The notes beneath the pieces were generated by a model. It was not told the DNA's origin. It did no database searches and saw only the letters and a list, made by a program, of their open reading frames with translations. Source: Synchiropus splendidus (lineage: Eukaryota > Chordata > Actinopteri > Syngnathiformes > Callionymidae). From it: DNA of 64,000 nt. The stretch spans positions 28,361,001 through 28,425,000 of the forward strand of contig NC_071335.1 in the NCBI RefSeq assembly GCF_027744825.2, written 5' to 3'. Shown piece by piece: positions 36,852 through 48,330 of this stretch (position 1 is its first letter; each line of letters begins with the position of its first letter). The position numbers and the translations under genes were made by a program.

Positions 36852-37767
36852 CAGACATGTCCAAAGTCCGGCCCGGGGGCCAAATGCGGCCGGTGGTCAA
36901 ATATCATCCGGCCCACAGCCTCTGTCATAAAATCAATAACGTCTGGCCTGCACATAGACTTATTAAATTCAGCAGCAGTACTGCTACCAGCATATGAAGT
37001 AGCTTACACACTAAATGCTGTTACTCATTTACCCACTAGAGGGCAGCAGCACTCTGAGCGGCATCACCGCGTGTGACGCTTTACCCCCAATTTTCTAAAA
37101 TGGCGACAATGAACAAAAAAGGAAAGTTGACAGCGAGGGCCGACGCTTCAATGATAGGTGGAAATTGGACTATTTCTTCACTGAAATACGCAATACTGTG
37201 TCTGCCTCATTTGGCAAGAGACAGTGGCTGTTTTTAAAGAGTTCAATGTCAAGCGACATTACCAAATGAGACACGCTGACACGTACGACAAGATCACAGG
37301 GAAGGAACGCAGCGAGAAATTGAAGGAACTTGAAGCTAGTTTAATCTCACAGCAGCATTATTTCGCAAGAGCCCGAGAGTCAAATGAGAATGCTACAAAG
37401 GCTAGTTACGAGGTAGCAGCACTGATCGCAGAGCATTGCAAACCTTTCACTGAGCACCTTTCACTGAACATTGAACTGCCGTGGTGATATATTTCATGTT
37501 TCATGGAATTTGCACTCAAGAGTACAATTACTTCTTAAGTTAAGTGAATATTCAGCTGCATGTGATATGCATGTTTCAAATGAACCAAAACACATGCTTA
37601 AGATTGTTGAATTGATAATAAAACGGCAAATGTGAAACACGTAATGGCCTGCTAAAATTTGTTTGAATATATTGTTGTTGTACGTAAAGGACGTTAGCCA
37701 AGGTCGGCCCCCCACATTTTTACCGCACCAAATCTGGCCCCCTTTGCAAAAAGTTTGGACACCCCTG
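36852..37767 (+). mobile_element. hAT (Charlie-type) transposon, internally deleted
   Basis: The left terminus CAGACATGTCCAAAGTCCGG and the right terminus AAAGTTTGGACACCCCTG are inverted repeats of the hAT-Charlie form CAGGGGTGTCCAAA. Eight-base target duplications flank it. At 916 bases it is too short for an autonomous hAT (usually 2.5-4 kb); it keeps only the 5' part of the transposase frame and the 3' terminal region, so the catalytic and dimerisation domains are deleted. It sits inside the right arm of fold-back repeat R1. It is inactive, but could once have been mobilised in trans. Confidence 0.85.
37100..37487 (+). pseudogene. hAT transposase remnant (GTF2IRD2/ZBED-like N-terminus)
   Basis: The open part (37197-37487) reads VFKEFNVKRHYQMRHADTYD, then ITGKERSEKLKELEASLISQ and RARESNENATKASYEVAALI AEHCKPFTE. 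This is the BED zinc-finger tail and following helical region of hAT transposases related to vertebrate GTF2IRD2/ZBED proteins. The 5' part, from an ATG at 37100, needs two frame changes: one at the A6 run (37115-37120) and one near 37195. In the BED finger the second zinc-binding cysteine is replaced by tryptophan (TGG at 37212-37214), which should destroy zinc binding. After KPFTE the family sequence breaks off at an internal deletion. It is a dead fragment, not a host gene; a domesticated gene would keep the frame. Confidence 0.85.
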
Positions 37768-37775
37768 TACTACGG
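37768..37775 (+). other. hAT target-site duplication, right
   Basis: TACTACGG immediately after the right terminus CACCCCTG; pairs with TACTACGC on the left. Confidence 0.8.
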
Positions 37776-37842
37776 CATCAAAGTGAGAGCAAACCATTTG
37801 ACATGTCCTCATGTCTGAGGCACCCAATAGCCACTGTTTTTA

Positions 37843-37895
37843 CGTGGACTTTTGCGTCCCAGAGTGTTGCATGTTAAGGCACTAGGCTTTCCTAT
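37843..37895 (+). repeat. Fragment of fold-back repeat family R
   Basis: GTGGACTTTTGCGTCCCAGA followed by GTGTTGCATGTTAAGGCACT matches the arm of R1 with a short internal deletion. It lies just downstream of R1 and may be a broken-off piece or an independent copy. Confidence 0.5.
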
Positions 37896-40479
37896 TATAG
37901 CTTCTTGAATGGAGTATTGGCGTCATTGGGAAGTCTGGAGGGAAGGTAAGAAATGGTTAGGCTCTGCCCCCTATTCAGATGGACGAGAGCCGTTGGACAA
38001 CAATCCAAAACAGCTTCAATTAATGGCATTAAAGGAGTATTCAGCCAATGTAACAAAACAAGGTTTTTTTAATAACTGCCTTTCTGTTTTACCAGCATTT
38101 GAATGTAACAATAATCTACAACTCCTGTCTACAGTGTTTGTCTGTGAGGTCCCATCACACCCATTTGGTCCACTGTTTTCCGTTGGTGGTGGGATAGCAG
38201 GAGAAGGTTATTAGTAGAACTCCCAGCTGGAGTATTGACAAATAATAGTGAGCGATAAATAGTGAGTCTAAAAGGCAGCCCAAGCCGTCCTCCATGTTTC
38301 AGCAAAGGGCGAAGCATCACCAAAGGGCCCAAAATGTAATGGGTTTCAGAGGACACAATTTGTTTGATATGAAATGATCCTCGGCAGACACAAAGTGGCC
38401 CCTATTAGGAGCCAAGCAGATTAGCCTGGTCCTCTGAGGGTCCGTGGCTCAGTGTCAGTAGTGGAGGACCCTTCTTATCTTTCATTAAGCGAACACAGCA
38501 GGGCGGATTCACCCGCTCTGATGGGAGAAACGGCAGAGAAAGAGGAAGCAGGAGGGAGGGAAACACAGATACGGGAGCTGTTTAAACTCATTTCCACGTA
38601 TCGAGCTTCATCTCTAATTCAGAGCTGGAAGCGAAAAGAACCATGGGGAATGTACAGTCTTTCTCTTCAAATGCCAAAATTGACCAGCAGGCGCGGAGGA
38701 GATGAGGCTTATAAATACTCACACGGACCCATGGGCACACTTGTACACACAGAACTGTAAGAGAAGATTAGATAAAGACTTCTTATACTACAGTATTTCC
38801 TGGAGTATTATCTCGCTTTTTTCCGCAGCATATTTGTTACATGCATTTTATTTAGCGGCGGAGGAGTTTGCTCCAGTGGACCGGCAATTATAGGATAACA
38901 ATACTGAGGTGAAAAAAAAATGGTTTGGGGAATTGGACTCTCCACACATGCATCCGCTCACCACGCTGATGGCAGCCTGCCATGCGGGTTCATGTTTAAT
39001 CCGTGTTTGTTAATGGTTGGCGTGTGCTAATTACTCCGGCCGATCGTAAACGCCCCTTGCCTTGTGTCGACCAATCGCTTACCCCTGGATCTGGCGGTTC
39101 CAGTGGCTTTGGAACATTGGACTCATGCTGGACTGAAGTAAGTGTGAGGAGATGGGAGAGAAAGACATGTCTAGAAAGACCGAGAGAGTGTTTCCACGTG
39201 TTTTTGTGTGTCTCTATTTGAGCGCAGATGGTGGTGGGACTGTACGTGTGTGCAGCAGCAGCAGACGACAGAGTGGAAAGGAAAACAAGGGCTGAATGTG
39301 GGCCAAGTCAACCACTCCACTGGCTCAAAGGCTGCAGTAATCCAGTGTTGACACGGTAATAGCCGTGAGCTTAGTGTCAATTAGATAGAAACAATATGCT
39401 TACTCTACTGGAGTAAGTGAGAGGAGCTTTTAACTCGCACAAAGTACGCAGCGGTAGCCGCGTACTCGCTAATCCGACATCATACCTATAAGCCTGTTTG
39501 CTCTAATTTAATGTGGAATCATAGTGGCAAACATCAGCATGACCATTTTCTGGGTCGATCAAACTGTGACGCGTTGATGCCTTCTTGTATTTTTTTATTT
39601 TTTGACCATGACATTCTAAGGCCGCACCGGCCACCATCATTCAGCCTCGATGAAAGAGCCACCACACAAAGGGTGAAATCGTCTTTGACATTCCTCAGAC
39701 GCCATTTTAGACTGTATTTGCATCTGTGCGTTTTGATGATGCAAATCCTGCCAACTGAGACCGGCGGGTATGGCGGGAGGGGAACGTGTGATCGGCGATG
39801 ATGGCCACTTACAGCGGTGCTGCCAGGTGGTGTGTGTGATGGTCACATGCAAAGTCAAACAAGATCATCCCACAGTTTGGACTCAAGCAAACAAACATTC
39901 TTCTTTTATCACTACAGCCTCATCTGTTCATGTATTACTAACCTACTGAGCAGGACTGGGTCCCTCTAAAGCTCGGCCCATTGTAACCACCGACCCACAA
40001 AAAGGGCTCTCACCGCCATCATGGGCTCATGAAGCTCAGATGTTCCAGAGAAGCTATCATGGTTGCATCATAGAAGGTACGGTACGACTTGACTCCTTCC
40101 TTCAACTCTTTGTTCTTTTGTTTTCAATGCTGATAAGTAGGTTACCGTCATCTCTTCAGTTACAATATTTTGAAATTTCCCGATGCAGTGTGATGCTACC
40201 AACATCGCAGCTACTCTCAGGCTTTTCGATTGACTCGATCGAACGCTGCGTTGCATGTGAATCCGACATGACTGTCTGATATTTTGCCATCACTATTAAC
40301 TTATCGACTTTTTTCTGTCGATGTCATCAAAAATGGTATGTATTCATTTCGTCTCCAGAAGCGTCTCTTGGCGGCATCTACAGTCCAACTAAGTGAATGG
40401 TGATCATTTGTCAGAGCTATATTCTAACCATGGACTACAGTTCTACTGTGGGATTAAGCACAACACTCACTGATGTTGC
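37896..40479. other. Non-coding stretch, no gene recognised
   Basis: No transposon ends or tandem repeats of note. A small hairpin (CTTACTC...GAGTAAG) lies near 39400. Short frames lack homology. Confidence 0.4.
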
Positions 40480-40815
40480 AACACATCCTCACTTTCATGG
40501 CGTAATATGTTGATGTTGGGAAAGACTTTGGCGTCCTATACTGACGGCAAAGCTGCTCATGTGTCACATGCAAGGAGACGTTCAAAACCCCCTTATCGAT
40601 GGTGCCAAGTCAAGTTTGTTTGAATGTGTACAATGAAAGAAGCACCATCCCATGGTTTACCTAATCCCAACCTCTATCTTTTTTCATCAGGATATGCTGT
40701 GGAGTGCGGAACATGTGAAAACATAACGCGACATGCGACGTACAAGGCTGTCTTCAGAGTCAACAAATGCAAAACTCCACTTTCCCAACGTCAGTATATT
40801 ACATCAAGGGAACGA
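40480..40815 (+). mobile_element. Fold-back repeat family R, copy R2 (uninterrupted)
   Basis: The left arm (ACATCCTCACTTTCATGGCG, TTGATGTTGGGAAAG, GCGTCCTATACTGACGGCAA) is mirrored by the right arm (CGACATGCGACGTACAAGGC, CTCCACTTTCCCAACGTCAG, TATTACATCAAGGG). The arms are about 80-100 bases and imperfect. The middle (CACCATCCCATGG ... CCCAACCTCTATC) is shared with the copy at 61.2 kb. It shows the site where the hAT inserted in R1, here empty. Confidence 0.65.
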
Positions 40816-40979
40816 GGATTGGTTGCAACCCATCTTGTACAGGTCTGGGGTTCTTTTTCGATCGGTTGCTGTGACTTTTTGCAAATAAAATTTGCCATCT
40901 TTTATCGCTAGCCCTCTCACATAACATGACAAACAATTGTGCTTCACCATACTTCAACTGCCAAAATGCATTTACCATC

Positions 40980-41330
40980 AGAGCCTCCTCCACCTTGAGC
41001 TATCTTGACCATCCTTTCCTTTTCATATCCTCATTTAAAGCATTCACATTGGTTGTCTTCCTCTTGGACTTTTTCCTCTTGTCCCAAAGTCTTGGTCCTC
41101 ACTCTAACATGTACCCTGTCTCTCTAAACCATCTGGCTCAGTGAGTCTCTAAACTCTGATATCCAAAGTTCTTGTTTTCTGATCACTCCCAATGACAACC
41201 TCAGTATCTCCAACACCTGCCCTGATAACTGTTACTCTGGTGGATGGATACCAAATTCTTAAACATACCTCTCCTCACGATCTCTTCCGCCCATGTATTT
41301 CAGCTATAAAGCAGCCCGAGGTCACATGGT
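40980..41330. repeat. Possible retroelement-derived pyrimidine-rich fragment
   Basis: Phrases such as CCTCCTCCACCTTGAGCTAT and CAACCTCAGTATCTCCAACA resemble the antisense strand of a teleost LINE. No reverse-transcriptase motif could be read, and no ends were found. Confidence 0.25.
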
Positions 41331-43288
41331 TGCCTGATGTTTGAGCACCTCCTCAGATTCCTCTCTGGGAATTAAGGCACAATCCAACAGTGTCTCCCAC
41401 AAAACAAAGTAGTTTCTTGAACCAAACGCGCCAAAAATGAAGACAGATACGTCTGTGAGGAAGCAACGGTGACTGTTTACTGTTAAGAAAGAGAACGTCT
41501 GGCCATTCCTCCCTGAAAATATTGTTTGTTGAAATTGGTGGGTCAGTAAAAGGAAGCCAGATAATGTGAAGAATCACTCTGGAACCAATTTTCGTTTTCT
41601 CCTTAGTTCCGTTTTTTTTTTTTTTTTTATCAGCTCCTCTATTATTTTCATTCTCCACGCTGCCAGGGAAGTTCCTTTCATCTGCAAGTGAGAAGCGGTG
41701 TGAGACGGAGAGATTGGAAGGGAAAGAGAAAGCAGATAGAGAGATGGTGATGGTACTGGGATGATTATATATGAGCTGGTCTTAACAACTTTCTCACCAT
41801 CCAACTCCTCTCTGCTTATTATGACCTAAAACTGTGCCGCCATCTGTGGAAAAAAAAAAAAAACACCTCGGAATATTTTCCTGACAAAGGAAAACAAGTT
41901 GCGTTTTGAAGGTTTGAAACGCTTGCCTGATCTTCTGAAGGTGATTTTGGATCTTTGTGGTAAAGGCCTCATCTTGTTCAGGCGAGTGTTTATCTGTAAT
42001 TCCAAATGTGCTGACAATTGTCCTCACGCTGCATGGCATAAAAGGCTTTCTTAACACTGGAAAAATAACAACACTGCTATGTCCAGAGTCTGGATCTATT
42101 TTTAAAACAAGGTCGCCTTCTTTCAGGTGAAGTCTCCTGGTGACTTGAAGGGCCAAAGTTCGCTGCCAGCTCCTGTTCTCTTCTTTATTCTGAAATTATG
42201 GCGCTTTCAGTGAGGTCACTGTGCTGCTATATGAATAATAGATTTTAATTGATTTAACCTGGTCCTGAAGTGGACTAAAACACCAGCCCTGTCACTTTCA
42301 GAGGGCAGAGCAAGGGAAGCATGGTCCAGCACACATCTTTAAAAGCCTCTGACGTGAGTCCCGGATGAAATATTTACACCGTAGCGTGGACTGACCTCCA
42401 ACTGCAAACCCGGATTTTGATTTCCTATTGATTTCAGACAAGGGAAGTGGGGCAGGACAAAATGGAAGCGACAATGTCCAGTCCAACATTGGAATCCTCA
42501 CCAGAACGAACCCATGAGACGGAGGCGTCGACCATGACCTGCGCTCAGACATGGTCGACTCGACATCCGCAATGGCTGGCGACACCTACAGTCCCTCAAT
42601 TCCTCTAAAATTCCTCATTCGGAAGTCACTCGATAGACGCGTATTAGAGCCTCTCTGACTTGGTTTCCTCTTTTATCCACATCTGCTGGTCTCAGCTGAG
42701 TCATCAAGTGTAGTCATCATCATGATGGCCATCATAAATAATGACAAAGGTCCTCCTGACCTTTTTTCCCTTTATGCAGTGGAGCAGCGGCTGTGCCACA
42801 GTTGAAATCCAGCTTGAACTAACACCAGATTGGTGGCTAACATAGATCCTTGATGTCCGAGTTTGTTCGGTTTCTCAGGTTTCATTCTAGTTTGCCACAC
42901 TGTTAACCCAAAATTTCATTCTCTGCAAACAGAGTAAGTGAATACAAAGCCGAAACCTTATTTTTTGTGTGTGTGAGAATGTGCAAATTTTTGTAAGTTT
43001 AACACACTTGAATGATCAAGTTTAGCCTGAGGTCACGTGGCCTGCTGCGTTTCGACAGTTTCTCCTGAAATAAGGTGAGTTTTTTTTCTTTACACAAGAA
43101 TTGCTGGAACATTTCTTGCTTGAAACGTATATTTGAATGTGTTTCAGTTGACTTGAGATGTAGATTTTTGTCAGTGGAAGATTTTGATTAACATTTATAG
43201 CGTTGTGGTTTTAGATTAACTTGTTGCTCACATGTTATTTAGAGTTTTGCAGTGTGATTTTTGTACGTGTTTGTGTTGAGAAAAAGTT

Positions 43289-43290
<2 letters not shown>
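41331..43290. other. Non-coding stretch, no gene recognised
   Basis: T18 run near 41612-41629 and A13 near 41851. Open frames in this part read through these homopolymers and show no family resemblance. Confidence 0.4.

Positions 43291-43329
<39 letters not shown>
43291..43329. repeat. (ATT)n microsatellite
   Basis: Thirteen uninterrupted ATT units; any frame here is poly-Tyr, poly-Ile or poly-Leu. Confidence 0.95.
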
Positions 43330-45409
43330 ATATAAGTACTTTTCATGTGTTACGTCTCAAATACCACACAACTAAATTGCTGTTAAGCAGAATATCTTCT
43401 TTATTCCATGTTTCTCTCACTATAGAATGACTCAGTGGGGGTCATCTTTAGGGGCAGCATTGTTATGGACCCTACCTCAGGCAAATAAACAAATAAAATA
43501 TAGTGCATTGCATGGTCACTGACAAGAGAAGAAGTAAACATTTTTGATTGCACATAAATTTTGAAATTAAATTCATATTCCAGATAAATCTAGAATTTCA
43601 AGTTCATTTCACTGATAATATTAAGTCATAACTGTATTCCACTCAATATCTCTGCCTTTTTTAATCTGTCAGTATAATTACATTATTGAGTCAGATGATT
43701 TTATTGCAATTGATTCAAAACATTTGGAGGTATTTTTGCTAACAGACTGATAAATGCCACCAAAAAATGCCCAAACATGAGCGTAAATCAGAAGATGTGA
43801 TCTCCACCAGAAGAGCGTCGTGTTTGACAATGGTGAGAAAGCAACCTATTTAAACTGCTGCTGACAACTTTAGGGAAGCGACAGCAGCTTGCAATGAAGA
43901 AGTAGTAACGTATGTCAGAAGCTCCAACCCTTTTAATGTGGAACTACGCGCCTGAGATGAAGCAGAGCGAGCAAAGACTTCCGTGCTACTGAAGCCACCT
44001 AACCCCAATAAAAATGATTCCATGGGAAACAGAGAGGTCGGCGGGGTAATTATTAATATCTGCACATCTGCAGCCCGATGAAAACAAAGTACCTGGCTGT
44101 GCGAGTGTGTGAACCAGCCTGTCATCCATGACCCGCCTCAGCATTCATGACTGCAACCCTCTTGCTTCATTGAAGGTAGAACCAGCAGACAGTGTTAACA
44201 ACATGCAGATTTATTCACTACATTAGCATGATAAATTGGAAACAAAATGAAGCAGCTATACTTGAATTATTAAGATTATGAAAAATTATAATGAATGCTT
44301 TGCTCTTGATGTGACTTGTTTTCCTGATAAACAAACGCCTGTAATTACCGCAGAAACATCTGGGGACTTTTGTAACCCTCATTAATCTCTCCCAAGCCAA
44401 CCATTCATCTCCCTGCAGAGCCTCACGTTCCACGGTGAGAACAGCGGTGACACTGCATATAAATGTTTACTGTTGATCGGATACGTCCAGGTTCTCTCTC
44501 TGGCATCGTTCCCGACTCGGAGGATGGTGCCCAGTGGAAACATGCTGCCGGTGCCAAGGCTTTGGTGCTCATTTTCATCCAGCCAGTTGCCCGAGAGACA
44601 TCTGTGATGCCCCTCCAGAGCAATGAACCTCCACGCACACCAAGACGTACTTAAACACATACTCACGAACCGCTACAAAACAGTACGAAGCCATGCAAGT
44701 GTGACCATTTTCTCCTTAGAAAATCCCAAATATTCTGATGGATGCAACTTTTTTTTCATTGTAATTCATCCGATAACACTGCGATGTGTCGCTCTTTTGT
44801 GTGTGTGCTGCTCCCTGACTGACCTGCAGGATGAGTAGGGGGGAGACTCCTGCAGATTAATGGGTCTGTCGACTCTCCCGTAGTGGCATGTATCCAAACT
44901 AAATTTGGCCACGACAGGATAGCGGGGTCAGGTGCAGGCAATAGAGACATTAAGGCAGGTCTGCTCCACAGCAGCATCTCCCCAAGACCACCGACCTCAA
45001 GCACCCGAGACTACGCAGTAGGAGGCTTCTGCCAAATGGATGAGGGTAAAATAATAAGATAACCCATGACTTATTTTTACGCAACCTTTGAAGCTGCATC
45101 ATAACTCAGAGAAGCTGCAATGAGTCAGGTGGTTTTTTGACGTAAAATGTTCCTCTTCATCACAATGTACATTCAAATTTTAAAACATACCTAAACTGGG
45201 CGCTTTTTTTTCCCTCACAGCTGCGAGATTTACATTTCATGACGCGCTCTTCCTTTATCTGACTTGAAGGATTTTTAAGGAAATCACTTCACTTCAAGTA
45301 AATCTTCATTACTCTCCAGACTTTGCTGATTTATTTCCTGGCAAAAGAAAAGTTAAATACTTCTTTTGTTCCACAGCCTCCAGTTTTATTAAGAAAACTC
45401 AAATTAAAT
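43330..45409. other. Non-coding stretch, no gene recognised
   Basis: Nothing recognised on either strand apart from short open frames without homology. Confidence 0.4.
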
Positions 45410-45932
45410 CCCATAATTTCTGGACTATATATTTCTCTCAGCTCATACACCAACACAACTAATATATGGATTTTTACAGGCATCATGCAGCCAAAATATT
45501 GAGCCTTGTCACATCAAACCGATGAAATCACAGGCGTATTATTTATCTTATAGGGATCAAAATGTGCTGTTTTCACCCACATGTCTGCAGCTCCGCCAAC
45601 AGAGTCGATCTCCTGGAGGACCGAAGACAAGAAGCAGCAGCTGAGACCAGCTGTGGTGTCAGAACTTCAGACACAGGAGCGAAAACGGAGCATTTTGAGA
45701 GCTTTAATGTGAATAAAAGATGTGAACAATTGGAACATTACTTTCATGAGTCTCTCTCCATGCTGTTTTCAAAACTAGTTTAGAAGTGATCCTCATCCAT
45801 TTTTAAGCACCACTGCACCCATCGCGTATAGTATAAACTGGTGTGCCTTATGTACGTAACAAAATCTATTTTCAGTTGTCAAGTTAGTGCGTGTGGCTAA
45901 TATTCCAGTGAACTCCGGAATTTACGATATAT
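45410..45932 (-). mobile_element. Non-autonomous TIR-like element, copy B
   Basis: Reverse-complement relative of 28467-28970. Shared words include ATTTCATCGGTTTGATGTG (here inverted at about 45508-45530), GAGCTGCAGAC and ACATTAAAGC. The outer ends, CATAATTTCTGGACTATATA at the left and its approximate inverse TATCGTAAATTCCGGAGTTC (minus-strand reading) at the right, suggest a terminal repeat TAAATTCCGGACTATA. No transposase frame. The homology to the 48.0-kb region runs past the right end (to about 46005), so that boundary is uncertain. Confidence 0.6.
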
Positions 45933-47380
45933 AGAAACTAGTTTGTATTTTGCAGTGTAATTCAAAGAAGAAGAAAAAACAATTAAACTTTGACTTACTT
46001 GAGTATTATATATATATCAATGACCAGTTAGTTATTCAGTTCAGTTAAAGCACACAGTATGTACAATCTATAACCTTTCAGTTTACAGGTGACTTACTGA
46101 AACAGCATGAGCAAAAAGCAGGTGGAAACATTTTTGTTTGTTTCAGGGTTTTGCAGGAGGGATGATGTTTGGAGATCATCCCAGTGGAATTCAGGATTTT
46201 GATACATGGACCCAATGAAACTCGCGACATGACAGAAATGCAACAGCGGAGAATCTAAGAGAAAGTTACCTCGGCCAGTAAAACAATGTAAGCAGCAGAT
46301 GTTTGCAGCCAGAGGAGAAATCAGCTGGCTCCAGATCTACTAAGAGTTCTTTCATCGGTTCTGAAGGGCCCCAGTAGAGTTAGTAAACTGTGATGACATA
46401 TGAATGGGCGCATGCCCATTTTGCTTACGGGAGTTTACAGGAGTACTGTTGTTTGTCAAGCTCGTAGTGTTGTGGTCCAGACCACCTAACTGAGACCGAG
46501 TGGAGACTGGAGCAGAGCGACAAGACTGAGACTGTCAGACCAAAACCAATGTGGGGAGGCAAGAACAAGCCCAAGAGAAAGACCGAGTTCACTACAGAGA
46601 ACATATAGACACACATGAATTTCTTACTGCAAAAGAAACTGCAGTCATTTTTTATTTTTTCCAAAATAAATGAACTGAAATTCCTTCATTGGTAAAAACC
46701 AGTGGTAAAAAACTAATGTATCCAGTTTGATTTTCATCGGGGTCTCGCACCCCACCTCAAGTTCTGACAACTGATCACACAAAAAGAATACATATTTACT
46801 GCAGCTCTGAAAACTTGTTATTCAAATAGATACAGTACATCCACTAAGATGCCTTTATTTCATCATGACGTGGACTGTAAATGTTTTTTATATGTATTTA
46901 TGTCTATAGTTGTTGAAATGTGATGTTGAACCAACTAATATTTGGCCACATAAAACTCAGGATTTGGTTCCTGGCCGTTGAGTTTTGTCATATCCTGGAA
47001 ACATTACACTGATGCAAATGTAGAAAAGAGCAACCTCAAAAAGTTTATAGTTTAAGCCAAAGTGTTTATGTCTGTTTACGTTTTCATCCACACACCCGGA
47101 CGGTCTCCGCATTCACGCCTGCAACACAACAGGAAAAGTTTTGTTGAATATTTAATATTAAATCTGCTCAAGTCCCAAAGGTGACAGTTAAAACGTGCGT
47201 GAAGAAGATGTTTGGGAGAAAAGAGGACGTCGTTGAAGATGACATTTTGGTCATTATCTTGCAAGAAGCATAAAAATGAAGGCAGCATGTGACATTAACA
47301 GCTCCCTGTTGTCAGTGTTAATGTTAATGCAGTGAAGGGGGAGGACAATAAACTTGTTTGTTGTCCCTGAAACATTAAAA
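45933..47380. other. Non-coding stretch
   Basis: The first part shares words with 48100-48193: TTGACTTACTTGAGTATT (about 45990 and 48110) and ACAATGTAAGCAGCAGATG (46283 on). The rest is unrecognised. Confidence 0.4.
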
Positions 47381-47540
47381 ATGCGGCCATTAATTAATCC
47401 CAGCATCCACGAAAGGTTCCGATCGTACCTTGTAGGATGTGAATATTGTGTATTCACGCAGTAACAGCGTGGCCAATTAGTGGCGCGATGATCGGAGCCC
47501 GCGATAATTCCTCTCTTGGTATTAACAAGCGCTGTCAAGG

Positions 47541-47634
47541 TGACCTCTGCTTCAAATGGACATCAGAACTGGTTGGGAGGTCACCTTAAGTGCACCGCGT
47601 GAGGTCACACTTCCAGCCGGGAAATAATTGACCT
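47541..47634. promoter_or_regulatory. Cluster of four nuclear-receptor half-sites
   Basis: AGGTCA or its complement occurs at 47541-47546 (TGACCT), 47578-47583, 47602-47607 and 47629-47634 (TGACCT, within an ACAAAGGTCAAT context on the minus strand). Four exact six-base sites in 94 bases is well above chance. Surrounding DNA (47380-47700) is free of simple repeats. Function as an enhancer is inference. Confidence 0.3.
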
Positions 47635-47849
47635 TTGTAAATTTTCTGAAATGCGTAGTGGCTAATTGGGCGACTTTGGCATTTGCAGAGATCAGCCGGT
47701 TCTTCTTTCATGAGATGACCATTGTCGCCGCCAGTGCAAGGCCAACGCTGATCCAGGGGCTACATTCTGACGCTGAAAAAAAAGGAGCTTGACAGGGTGA
47801 GCCAGGGATGTAAAGGAATAAAAGATCATTATATCAAGGTACTTGATCC

Positions 47850-47987
47850 TATAACATTAGGAACTTGAAATGTCGCACTGCGCTTTCATTGTCAGGATTG
47901 TTTTGGCGGCTTTATCCGTGGTATGGTGCATATGCCTTGGAGTTCAACTCCTGTGCTTGGCACCTGTGGGGCTTTCATGCTACTGAC
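47850..47987 (+). repeat. 138-bp dispersed direct repeat, copy 1
   Basis: It matches 48193-48330 at 125 of 138 positions by manual alignment, without gaps. The core TTGTTTTGGCGGCTTTATCC GTGGTATGGTGCAT is identical in both. No coding potential is evident. Confidence 0.85.
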
Positions 47988-47999
47988 ATGAACCAACTT

Positions 48000-48140
48000 A
48001 GTGGGTGTGGCTACTGTTCCAGTGAGCACCGGAGGTTACCATATATAGAAATAGCAAAGAGGCATGTGAAAACTAGTTTGTCGTTTGTTGTCTAATGCCC
48101 AATGAAATGTTGACTTACTTGAGTATTGTCATTTTTTTTT
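48000..48140 (-). repeat. Partial copy of the copy-B element end and its flank
   Basis: GTGTGGCTACTGTTCCAGTG and CATATATAGAAA match 45890-45935 (GTGTGGCTAATATTCCAGTG), with a 20-base insertion. The homology continues through ACTAGTTTGT and TTGACTTACTTGAGTATT. It lies between the two 138-bp repeats. Confidence 0.55.
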
Positions 48141-48192
48141 TATTTTTTTACAGTAATCTATTGATCATTTAACAATGCAAACAGCAGATGTT

Positions 48193-48330
48193 TATAACAT
48201 TAGAAACTTGAAGTGTCGCACTGTGCTTTCATTGTCGGGATTGTTTTGGCGGCTTTATCCGTGGTATGGTGCATCTGCCTTGGAGTTCGTCTCTTGTGCT
48301 TGACATCTATGGGGCTTCCATGCTGCTGAC
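48193..48330 (+). repeat. 138-bp dispersed direct repeat, copy 2
   Basis: About 91% identical to 47850-47987; differences are mostly transitions, as expected of decay at methylated CpG and general ageing. Outside the unit the two copies do not match. Confidence 0.85.

Larger units (their letters stand above)
36296..37790 (+). mobile_element. Fold-back repeat family R, copy R1 (interrupted by hAT)
   Basis: The left arm (36296-36410) contains GACGTTGGGAAAGTGGACTT, TTGCATCCTATACTGAC and GTTGCATGTTGACACA. The inverted right arm (36765-36851) reads CATCAACATGCAAAGCTGC ... GCAAAAGTCCACTTTCCCAA TGTCAACATACTACG and resumes after the hAT insert as GCATCAAAGTGAG (37774 on). Without the insert the element would be about 570 bases. 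No coding capacity. Superfamily unknown; it behaves as a MITE with long imperfect inverted arms. Sister copies: 40480-40815 and 61217-61535; fragments at 1061, 22925 and 37843. Confidence 0.6.

Noticed and set aside
38440..38475. TGGCTCAGTGT, resembling a tRNA A-box (SINE head)
   Set aside because: No B-box (GGTTCGAATCC-like) at the right distance and no tRNA fold.
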